Shown: one piece after another, positions 6,352 to 12,170 of the stretch
How the letters are laid out: every line of letters begins with the position of its first letter
Position numbering within the stretch: position 1 is the stretch's first letter
NCBI GenBank assembly: GCA_035705985.1
Contig: DASSVP010000184.1
Span: 1 to 18,065, forward strand
Reading direction: 5' to 3'
Length of the DNA: 18,065 bases
Origin: JACVRW01 sp035705985
Lineage (GTDB): Bacteria; Actinomycetota; Thermoleophilia; Solirubrobacterales; Thermoleophilaceae
Position numbers and translations under genes: made by a program
Notes under the pieces: generated by a model
What the model was told of the DNA's origin: nothing
The model's input: the letters and a program-made list of their open reading frames with translations, nothing else
Database searches by the model: none

Positions 6352-7491
6352 ATGGAACTGCCGCAGAGCACACGCTACGACGCCGTCGTAATCGGCGCGG
6401 GCCTCATCGGCCTCTCGTGCGCATGGCGCGCGCGCAAGCGCGGGCTGTCGGTGCTCGTCGTGGACCGGGCGAGCGAGCCGGGCGCCGGCACGTCGGGCGT
6501 GGCCGCCGGGATGCTCGCGCCCGTGACAGAGGCGGACTTCGGCGAGGAGGGCCCGCTGCGAGTGAACCTCCTGGCGCGGGAGCGCTGGCCCGCCTTCGCG
6601 GCCGAGCTCGAGGAGGTCACCGGCCTCCCGACCGGCTACCGCGACAGCGGCGCGCTCGTGGTCGCCGCCGATCGCGACGACGCCGAGGCGCTCCGCCGCC
6701 TGCACGGGTTCCAGCGCACGCTCGGCCTCGACTCCGAGTGGCTCACGCCGTCGGCGTGCCGCGCGCTCGAGCCGGGTTTGTCGCCGCGGATCGCGGGCGC
6801 GATCGCCGCGCCGCAGGACGGCAGCGCCGACCCGCGCGCCACCGTGCGCGCGCTCGCCGCCGCGGCCGAGGAGGTTGCGCTCGGGGTCGAGGTGCGGTCG
6901 ATCGAGCACGACGGCTCGGCGGTCATCGGCGTGCGAACGACTGACGGCGTCGTGGAGTGCGACCGGGTCGTGATCGCGGCCGGGCCGTGGAGCGCCTCCC
7001 TGGCGCCGCTTGGGGACGGACCGCCGGTGCGGCCCGTGAAGGGGCAGATCGTCGAGCTGCGCACACGCGGCGGGATGCCGCAGCCGTTCGAGCGCCTGCT
7101 GCGCACGCCGCGCTGCTACCTCGTGGGCCGGGGCGACGGCCGGGTGGTCCTCGGCGCGACCGTGGAGGAGCAGGGCTTCGACACCTCGGTCACCGCCGGC
7201 GGTGTCTTCCAGCTCCTCGAGGCCGCCCGGGAGGTGCTTCCCGAGCTGGACGAGTTGGAGTTCGCCGGCGCCCGCGCCGGCCTCCGCCCGGGCACGCCCG
7301 ACAACACGCCGATCGTCGGGCCGGACGCCGAGCTCGATGGTCTGATCTGGGCCACCGGGCACTGGCGCAACGGCGTGCTGCTGGCGCCGATGACGGGCGA
7401 CGCCGTGGCAGCGCTGCTGACCGGCGACGCCCCGACCCTCCGGAAGGGGTATGACCCCTTTATGAGGGTGGTTGAGGGTTTGCGCGCATGA
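6352..7491 (+). CDS. thiO: Glycine oxidase ThiO
   Basis: ThiO is an FAD enzyme that oxidises glycine to the imine (dehydroglycine) that ThiG builds into the thiazole ring. The 379-residue protein has the Rossmann motif VVIGAGLIGLS (12-22), the GTSGVAAGMLAPV stretch (46-58) typical of ThiO/DAAO-type oxidases, GLRPGTPDNTPIVG (310-323) and GHWRNGVLLAP (336-346). R312 and R339 are candidate substrate-carboxylate contacts. I choose the ATG at 6352 over the GTG at 6349, because AGGGA is better spaced and the GTG lies in the riboswitch P1 strand. It overlaps thiS by four bases (ATGA). Using ThiO rather than ThiH means an aerobic route to dehydroglycine. Confidence 0.95.
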   Translation: MELPQSTRYDAVVIGAGLIGLSCAWRARKRGLSVLVVDRASEPGAGTSGVAAGMLAPVTEADFGEEGPLRVNLLARERWPAFAAELEEVTGLPTGYRDSGALVVAADRDDAEALRRLHGFQRTLGLDSEWLTPSACRALEPGLSPRIAGAIAAPQDGSADPRATVRALAAAAEEVALGVEVRSIEHDGSAVIGVRTTDGVVECDRVVIAAGPWSASLAPLGDGPPVRPVKGQIVELRTRGGMPQPFERLLRTPRCYLVGRGDGRVVLGATVEEQGFDTSVTAGGVFQLLEAAREVLPELDELEFAGARAGLRPGTPDNTPIVGPDAELDGLIWATGHWRNGVLLAPMTGDAVAALLTGDAPTLRKGYDPFMRVVEGLRA

Positions 7492-7697
7492 CGGTCATCA
7501 CCCTCAACGGAGAGCCACGCGAGCTCGGCGAGGCGGCGACGGTCGAGGCCGCCGTTCGCGCGCTGGTCACAGATGATGCCCGCGGCGTTGCGGTCGCGCT
7601 CGACGGCGAGGTGATTCCGCGCGGGGAATGGGCGACCACGGCGGTCCGCGAGGGACAGCAGGTCGAGGTGCTCCACGCGGTACAGGGGGGCGCATGA
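7488..7697 (+). CDS. thiS: Sulfur-carrier protein ThiS with one residue after Gly-Gly
   Basis: ThiS is a ubiquitin-fold carrier whose C-terminal glycine is adenylated by ThiF and converted to a thiocarboxylate that gives sulfur to ThiG. The 69-residue product has the family size, starts with the usual beta strand (MTVITLNGEP), has the EVIPRGEW segment and ends in HAVQGGA. The diglycine is G67-G68, but an alanine codon comes before the TGA, so the normal free Gly-Gly end is absent unless A69 is removed. The stop overlaps the thiG start (ATGA) and the start overlaps the thiO stop. No thiF is in the window. Confidence 0.93.
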   Translation: MTVITLNGEPRELGEAATVEAAVRALVTDDARGVAVALDGEVIPRGEWATTAVREGQQVEVLHAVQGGA

Positions 7698-8491
7698 GCG
7701 CTGCGGGAGAGCGCTCCTTCGAGATCGCCGGGCGCGCACTCGAGTCGCGCCTGATCCTCGGCACCGGCGGCTTTCGCAACCTCCAGGTGATGGCGGAGGC
7801 GGCGCGGGAGTCGGGCGCCGAGCTGGTCACGGTCGCCATGCGGCGGGTGGACCCCACCGCGCGCGGCTCGCTCGTCGAGGTCCTGGAGGAGGCGGGCCTC
7901 GAGGTACTGCCGAACACGGCGGGCTGCTTCACGGCGCGCGAGGCCGTCACGACAGCGAGGCTCGCCCGCGAGGCGCTCGCGACCGACTGGGTGAAGCTCG
8001 AGGTGATCGGCGACGACCGCACGCTCCTCCCCGACCCGGCCGAGCTGCTCGTCGCGGCCGAGGAGCTCCTGGCGGACGGCTTCACCGTCCTGCCCTACAC
8101 GAACGACGACCCGATCCTCGCGCGGCGCCTGGAGGACGTGGGCTGCGCGGCCGTCATGCCGTTGGGCTCGCCGATCGGCAGCGGCATGGGCATCAACAAC
8201 ATCTACAACCTGCGCCTGATCGTGGAGCAGGCAAGCGTGCCGGTGATCCTCGACGCCGGTGTGGGCACCGCCTCCGACGCCGCGCTCGCCATGGAGGAGG
8301 GCTGCGACGCGGTGCTGCTCGCCAGCGCGATCTCGCGCGCGGCCGACCCGCCCGCGATGGCCCGCGCGATGCGGAAGGCGATCGAGGCGGGCCACGAGGC
8401 ACGCGAGGCCGGCCGCATCCCGCGGCGCACGTACGCACGCGCCTCCTCTCCTGAAGAGGGGATGGCAGAGCTGGCCCCCGACGCGACGTGA
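7694..8491 (+). CDS. thiG: Thiazole synthase
   Basis: ThiG condenses 1-deoxy-xylulose 5-phosphate, dehydroglycine and the ThiS thiocarboxylate into the thiamin thiazole. The 265-residue barrel has LILGTGGF (20-27), PNTAGC (73-78), the Schiff-base lysine K101 in WVKLEVIGDD, VMPLGSPIGSG (154-164) and DAGVGTASDAA (187-197). I place the start at the ATG overlapping the thiS stop. The frame is open back to 7628, but that extension is thiS shadow. The last 20 residues or so, after RRTYARASSP, are a variable tail. The TGA overlaps the GTG of the next gene. Confidence 0.95.
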   Translation: MSAAGERSFEIAGRALESRLILGTGGFRNLQVMAEAARESGAELVTVAMRRVDPTARGSLVEVLEEAGLEVLPNTAGCFTAREAVTTARLAREALATDWVKLEVIGDDRTLLPDPAELLVAAEELLADGFTVLPYTNDDPILARRLEDVGCAAVMPLGSPIGSGMGINNIYNLRLIVEQASVPVILDAGVGTASDAALAMEEGCDAVLLASAISRAADPPAMARAMRKAIEAGHEAREAGRIPRRTYARASSPEEGMAELAPDAT

Positions 8492-8976
8492 GCACCGAGC
8501 TCGAGCGTGGCGAGGTCGACGCGCTGGCCGAGCGCTGGCGCGCGGGGTGGAGCGGTGCGGGCTTCGAGAGCTGCTGCACGCCGGACGTGACCTACGAGGA
8601 TCCCGTGGCGGTGGACCTGCTGCGTGGGGTCGAGCAGCTCGACGCGCACGCGGCCGGCCTGCTCCACGCATTTCCGGATCTGCGCGTGGAGGCCACGTCG
8701 CCGCCACTCTTCCGGGGAGCGCACGCCTGCGTGCCCTGGCGCGCGGTCGGAACGCACCGCGAGGACATCGGGCAGATGCTCCCGGCCACCGACCGTTTCG
8801 TGACGATCCACGGCCTGCACTACCTCGAGCTGGCCGACGGCGCGGTGCGTCGCGCCCGCGGCTTCTTCGACCTCTACGACGCTGCCACCCAGCTGGGGCT
8901 GCTGCCGTCGCGCGGCGGGGTGGGCGAGGCCGCGCTCCTGATGCTGCGCGGCTTCGGAGTGCGGCGAAGGACCTAG
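8488..8976 (+). CDS. SnoaL-like (NTF2-fold) protein coupled to thiG
   Basis: This is a 162-residue protein starting at GTG (8488), four bases inside thiG, so it is translated from the riboswitch-led message. The sequence fits SnoaL-like ester cyclases: a helical start, then YEDPV (35-39), HAFPDLRVEA (60-69), GTHRED (88-93), a beta strand with HYLELADGAV, and DLYDAATQLGLLP near the C-terminus, a common ending in this family. NTF2-fold members include polyketide cyclases, isomerases and many of unknown substrate. It is not a known thiamin enzyme. It could have a role in thiazole formation or degradation, or simply be a passenger. A GC-rich hairpin follows the stop. Confidence 0.8.
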   Translation: MSTELERGEVDALAERWRAGWSGAGFESCCTPDVTYEDPVAVDLLRGVEQLDAHAAGLLHAFPDLRVEATSPPLFRGAHACVPWRAVGTHREDIGQMLPATDRFVTIHGLHYLELADGAVRRARGFFDLYDAATQLGLLPSRGGVGEAALLMLRGFGVRRRT

Positions 8977-8992
8977 GCCGGCCAGGCGCCGC

Positions 8993-9019
8993 GGGGGTCC
9001 GGGCGCGCGAGCCCCCGGA
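8993..9019. terminator. GC hairpin between convergent genes
   Basis: Two overlapping pairings are possible: TCCGGG with CCCGGA (8998-9003 with 9014-9019) and GGGGG with CCCCC (8993-8997 with 9012-9016). It fills the 44-base gap between the SnoaL-like gene and the cupredoxin gene, which end towards each other, so it may stop transcription from both sides. There is no T-tract. Confidence 0.45.
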
Positions 9020-9020
9020 T

Positions 9021-9425
9021 CTACTTCACGGTGATCGTGCCGGACATCCCCGGCGCGTGAACGTCGCAGACATACTCGTACTCGCCGGGCTGGTCGAGCG
9101 TCAGCTCGAAGGTGTCGCCCTCCTCCATCCCGCCGGACGGCCCGGAGGCGAAGTCCTCACCGGGGCCCGAGGACTTGTGCACGTCGTGGGGCACGGCCTC
9201 GTTGTTCGTGAACGTGATCGTCTCGCCGGCGCTCACGCTCAGGTCCTTCGGGTTGAACTGGATGCTCTCCATCGAGACTTCAGCGCCACCGCCACCGCCG
9301 CCGCCCGTGTCCGCGGGCTGCTCGGTCGTGCTCGCGCCGCCGCCGTCCGACTCCTCGTCGTCGCCGCCGCAGGCGACGAGTCCGAGGGCGAGGCAGGCGA
9401 GGAGGAGGGCGAGGAGCTTGGTCAT
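9021..9425 (-). CDS. Cupredoxin-domain lipoprotein (type 1 copper)
   Basis: This is a 134-residue protein. The ATG at 9425-9423 starts a lipoprotein signal with lipobox LVAC (C19), followed by an acidic and glycine-rich linker (20-48) containing seven glycines in a row. The cupredoxin domain (about 49-134) keeps the copper ligands of plastocyanin/halocyanin types: H80 in AVPHDVH and C110, H113 and M117 in YVCDVHAPGM. It should sit on the outer membrane face as a small electron carrier or copper-binding protein. Its start overlaps the argF stop (ATGA). The frame continues upstream through argF, but without signal peptide or domain match. The functional link to argF is not evident. Confidence 0.9.
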   Translation of the reverse strand: MTKLLALLLACLALGLVACGGDDEESDGGGASTTEQPADTGGGGGGGAEVSMESIQFNPKDLSVSAGETITFTNNEAVPHDVHKSSGPGEDFASGPSGGMEEGDTFELTLDQPGEYEYVCDVHAPGMSGTITVK

Positions 9426-10288
9426 GCGGCTAACAGTAGATGTTCGAGCAACGCCTTCTGGGCGTGCAGCCGGTTCTCTGCCTGGTCCCAAACCGCCGAG
9501 CGCTCGCCGTAGAGCACTTCCTCGGTGATCTCCTCGCCGGGGTGCGCCGGAAGGCAATGGAGCACGATCGCGTCGTCGCGCGCCCGCGCCAGGAGCTCGG
9601 CGTCGATCCGGTAGGGCGCGAGCAGCGCTCGGCGGCGCTCGGCGTCGTCCTCGTCGCCCATGCTCACCCAGACGTCGGTGTAGATCGCGTGCGCTCCTTC
9701 GACCGCCTCGGCAGGGTCGAGCCCGGGCGTCTCCGGCAGTGACAGCTCGGCCGGGGACGCCACGGCAACCTCCACGCGGGCGAGCCGCCCCGCGAGCAGC
9801 AGCGAGCGCGTCATGTTGTTCCCGTCGCCCACGTAGGCCAGCTTCAGCCCCTCGAGCCCGCCGAAGCGCTCGCGCAGGGTCATGAGATCGGCGAGCGCCT
9901 GGCACGGGTGGTGGTCGTGGGTGAGCATGTTGATCACGGGTATCGAGGCGTGCTCGGCGAGTTGCTCGGCGGTCTCGTGCGGCCCGGTGCGGATTCCGAC
10001 CGCATGCACCATCCGCGACAGCACGAGCGCGACGTCGCGCGGCGACTCGCCGCGCGCCATCTGGAGCTCGCCCTGACGCAGGATCAGCGCGTTGCCGCCC
10101 AGCTCGTAGACGCCCGTCTCGAACGAGACGCGCGTGCGGGTGGACGGCTTGTCGAACACGAGCGCCACGCTCTTCCCCTCGAGCGCGCGCGACGACAGGC
10201 GGTCGGCCTTCAGCTCGATCGCCCTCTCCAGGAGCTCGTGCTGCTCCGCAGCCGTAAGCTCCTCGCCGGTTAGGAAGTGCTTCGCCAA
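9422..10288 (-). CDS. argF: Ornithine carbamoyltransferase
   Basis: ArgF makes citrulline from ornithine and carbamoyl phosphate in arginine synthesis. At 288 residues it is somewhat shorter than most family members. The carbamoyl-phosphate motif is STRTRVSFE (49-57), followed by HPCQ (127-130) with the unusual flank MLTHDH, the ornithine loop DVWVSMG (205-211) and HCLPAH (244-249). The start is TTG (10288-10286), with GAGGA about seven bases upstream, and the product begins MAKHFLTGEEL, as OTCases do. It is not next to other arg genes. The TTG shares one base with the ATG of the divergent gene, and the stop overlaps the cupredoxin start, so it has no intergenic DNA on either side. Confidence 0.93.
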   Translation of the reverse strand: MAKHFLTGEELTAAEQHELLERAIELKADRLSSRALEGKSVALVFDKPSTRTRVSFETGVYELGGNALILRQGELQMARGESPRDVALVLSRMVHAVGIRTGPHETAEQLAEHASIPVINMLTHDHHPCQALADLMTLRERFGGLEGLKLAYVGDGNNMTRSLLLAGRLARVEVAVASPAELSLPETPGLDPAEAVEGAHAIYTDVWVSMGDEDDAERRRALLAPYRIDAELLARARDDAIVLHCLPAHPGEEITEEVLYGERSAVWDQAENRLHAQKALLEHLLLAA

Positions 10289-11103
10289 TGCGAGTCCTCA
10301 GCTGGAATCTCTACCACGGCCGCGACCACCCGCCCGACCCGGCGCTCTTCACGCTGCGCTCCCGGCTCCTCCGGATAACCGAGCGCAACGAGACGCATGT
10401 GCAGGTGAACCGGCCGCTCTTCGACGAGTTCGCCGGGTGGCTGGCGGGGCACGAGTGGGACGTGGCGCTGCTCCAGGAGGCGCCGCCGCTCTGGTTCCGG
10501 AAGCTCGGGACGCGCCTCGCCGCGAACGGCGTGCGCGTGCTCACCTCGCGCAACGTCCTGCCGCCGGCGCAGCGCCTGGCGGCGAACGTGAATCCGGATC
10601 TGATCGCGTCCTGGGAGGGCGGCTCGAACCAGATGTTCGTGCGCGCCCCGGGTCGGATCAGGGAGCAGCGCAGCTTGACCCTCGCCACGCGGCCCGAGCG
10701 GCGGCGCATGCACTGGGCGCGCATGGAGCTGACCGAGGAGGGGTCGGTGTGCTTCGCGAACCTGCACGCGTCCGCGGGGCTGCCGGAGCTGGCCACCGGG
10801 GAGGTGGTGCGGGCGGCCGGCCACGCGGTCGAGTGGTCGGGCGACGACCCGCTCGTCCTCGGCGGCGACCTCAACCTGCGGCCGGCGCGCAACCCGGCCG
10901 CCTTCGTCGAGCTGCGCGAGCGCTTCGGGCTCGGCGAGCCCACAGGGCCGAACGCGATCGACCACCTCCTCGCGCGCGGGCTCGACGCGGTGGAGCAGCC
11001 GCGGCGGCTGCCGGCGGAGGAGCGTGAGCTCGTGGAGCCCGGCGGCCTGCGCCTCCGGCTCTCGGACCATGCGCCTGTCGATGCGACGTTCGCGCGAAGG
11101 TGA
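10288..11103 (+). CDS. Endonuclease/exonuclease/phosphatase-fold hydrolase
   Basis: This is a 271-residue metal-dependent phosphoesterase of the EEP (DNase I/exonuclease III-like) superfamily. Motifs in order are SWNLYHGRD (5-13, N7), LLQEAPP (61-67, metal ligand E64), ANLHAS (157-162, H160), GGDLNLRP (192-199, D194/N196), IDHLLARG (224-231) and LSDHAPV (258-264, D260/H261). These are all the catalytic positions of the fold. It has no signal peptide, so it is probably cytoplasmic. The substrate could be DNA, RNA, a phospholipid or another phosphodiester. The first beta strand begins at residue 2, which supports the ATG at 10288, with AGGAAG about ten bases before it in the argF coding strand. 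It is divergent from argF with no gap. Confidence 0.88.
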   Translation: MRVLSWNLYHGRDHPPDPALFTLRSRLLRITERNETHVQVNRPLFDEFAGWLAGHEWDVALLQEAPPLWFRKLGTRLAANGVRVLTSRNVLPPAQRLAANVNPDLIASWEGGSNQMFVRAPGRIREQRSLTLATRPERRRMHWARMELTEEGSVCFANLHASAGLPELATGEVVRAAGHAVEWSGDDPLVLGGDLNLRPARNPAAFVELRERFGLGEPTGPNAIDHLLARGLDAVEQPRRLPAEERELVEPGGLRLRLSDHAPVDATFARR

Positions 11104-11108
11104 AATAG

Positions 11109-11123
11109 TCCCCGGTCGGGGGA
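11109..11123 (+). terminator. Short GC hairpin after the EEP gene
   Basis: TCCCC and GGGGA pair around GGTCG a few bases after the stop codon. It is too short and lacks a T-run, so it is a weak terminator candidate. The 63-base gap also carries GAGGGGGAG, the ribosome site of the next gene. Confidence 0.25.
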
Positions 11124-11166
11124 GTGAGTCCCTCCACAAGTTCGCGGGAAACAGAGGGGGAGCCAG

Positions 11167-11457
11167 ATGGCGGAGCGTCGCAGCAGCGGTAAGTCGAGCG
11201 GAGGCTCGAGGAAGTCGGGCGGTTCAAGCCGTTCGTCCAGCAGCCGGTCATCCGGCGCCGGCAAGTCTTCCGGCAGCCGGTCGTCGGGCAGCAGCCGCTC
11301 GTCGAGCTCGGCGCGCAGCCGCACCGGCGCGTCGTCGCGCGCGGGCACGTCCAAGTCGCGCTCGGGCTCCTCGAAGTCGCCGAGCGCGCGCTCGACGTCC
11401 TCCCGCTCCTCGTCGTCCCGCTCCACAAGCTCGCGCTCGGGCGGCGCGTCAGCCTCC
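11167..11457 (+). repeat. Low-complexity Ser/Arg coding repeat
   Basis: The first 97 codons are dominated by serine (TCG, AGC, TCC) and arginine codons in irregular short repeats. Several serine codon types are mixed, so the pattern is kept at protein level and is not a recent DNA tandem expansion. Confidence 0.7.
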
Positions 11458-12129
11458 AAGAGGAAGGCGGCCGCCAAGAAGGGCGGGCAGGCACGCGCCC
11501 GCCAGCAGAAGGCGCGCAAGGCCGCCAAGACGACCTCCCGGACCGCAGGTCGCGCCGCCCGCAGTGCGGGCGTAGAGGCGAAGACCGTCGCCGAATTCCG
11601 CGAGGCGCTTCGCAATAACCTGATCGGCCCGATGGAGATGGTCATGCTCACGCGCGACCGGATCGAGGAGGCGCTGAGCGAGGCCGTGGACCGCGGCCGC
11701 ATGACCGCGGACGACGCGCAGGCACTCGCCGCCGGCCTGCTCGACCGCGGGCGTAAGCAGACGAACGACGTGCTCAAGGACCTCGAGGGCCTGCTCGAGC
11801 GCGGTCGCGACGAGATCGAGGGCCGCACGTCGGGCGTCCGCCGCGTCGCCGGCGGAGTCGTGGGCGCAGCGCGCGGCCAGGCGTCGGGCGCGCGCAGCCG
11901 CGCGGTGCGGGCGGCGTCAGGGCCGCTTGCGCAGGCCGACCGTGCGCGCCGGACGGCGGGCGTCGGGCCGAACTTCCCGATCACCGCCTACGACGACCTC
12001 ACGGCGGACCAGGTGGTGAGCCGCCTCGGCACCCTCACCGCGGCCGAGCTGCGGAAGGTGCGCGACTACGAGCGCCGCAACGCCAACCGCAAGACGGTCC
12101 TGAACTCCATAGAAGCGAAGCTCGGCTAG
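11167..12129 (+). CDS. Ser/Arg-rich disordered protein with phasin-like middle
   Basis: This is a 320-residue protein in four parts. Residues 1-97 are about half serine with about twenty Arg/Lys, many Gly and only one acidic residue, in SSRSSSSR-like runs. Residues 98-135 are Ala/Lys/Arg-rich, like the DNA-binding tails of PhaF or histone H1. Residues 136-220 form a heptad-like amphipathic helix (FREALRNNLIGPMEMVMLTR onward) resembling phasins. Residues 268-320 match a short C-terminal domain (NFPITAYDDLTADQVVSRLG, then KVRDYERRNANRKTVL) that I recall from actinobacterial lipid-droplet-associated proteins. It may coat storage granules or droplets and tie them to DNA. A strong GAGGGGGAG ribosome site precedes the ATG, so high expression is plausible. 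The function is inferred. Confidence 0.8.
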   Translation: MAERRSSGKSSGGSRKSGGSSRSSSSRSSGAGKSSGSRSSGSSRSSSSARSRTGASSRAGTSKSRSGSSKSPSARSTSSRSSSSRSTSSRSGGASASKRKAAAKKGGQARARQQKARKAAKTTSRTAGRAARSAGVEAKTVAEFREALRNNLIGPMEMVMLTRDRIEEALSEAVDRGRMTADDAQALAAGLLDRGRKQTNDVLKDLEGLLERGRDEIEGRTSGVRRVAGGVVGAARGQASGARSRAVRAASGPLAQADRARRTAGVGPNFPITAYDDLTADQVVSRLGTLTAAELRKVRDYERRNANRKTVLNSIEAKLG

Positions 12130-12132
12130 CCA

Positions 12133-12148
12133 GCCGGGCTATCCCGGC
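12133..12148 (+). terminator. Hairpin after the SR-rich gene
   Basis: GCCGGG-CTAT-CCCGGC forms six GC-rich base pairs four bases after the stop. A competing pairing, TAGCC with GGCTA (12127-12131 with 12137-12141), overlaps it and covers the stop codon. There is no T-run. It is the only candidate end signal in the 41-base gap before the methyltransferase gene. Confidence 0.35.
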
Positions 12149-12170
12149 GCGCCTGCGACCATAGGGCGTC

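Noticed and set aside
9298..9318. Run of glycine codons as a possible slippage or assembly error
   Set aside because: Poly-glycine linkers after lipoboxes are common in actinobacterial lipoproteins, and the frame continues into an intact cupredoxin domain.
8259..9512. 417-codon plus-strand frame
   Set aside because: It crosses thiG, the SnoaL-like gene and the cupredoxin gene without any motif; all three have strong family signatures in other frames.
11167..11457. Possible DNA tandem repeat or CRISPR-like array in the serine-rich region
   Set aside because: There are no equal-length repeats with unique spacers. Mixed serine codons show that the pattern is protein-level low complexity.
10311..11984. 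557-codon minus-strand frame
   Set aside because: It lies opposite the EEP and SR-rich genes. Its odd Arg/Asp-rich and Ser-rich composition is the mirror of the serine codon runs.
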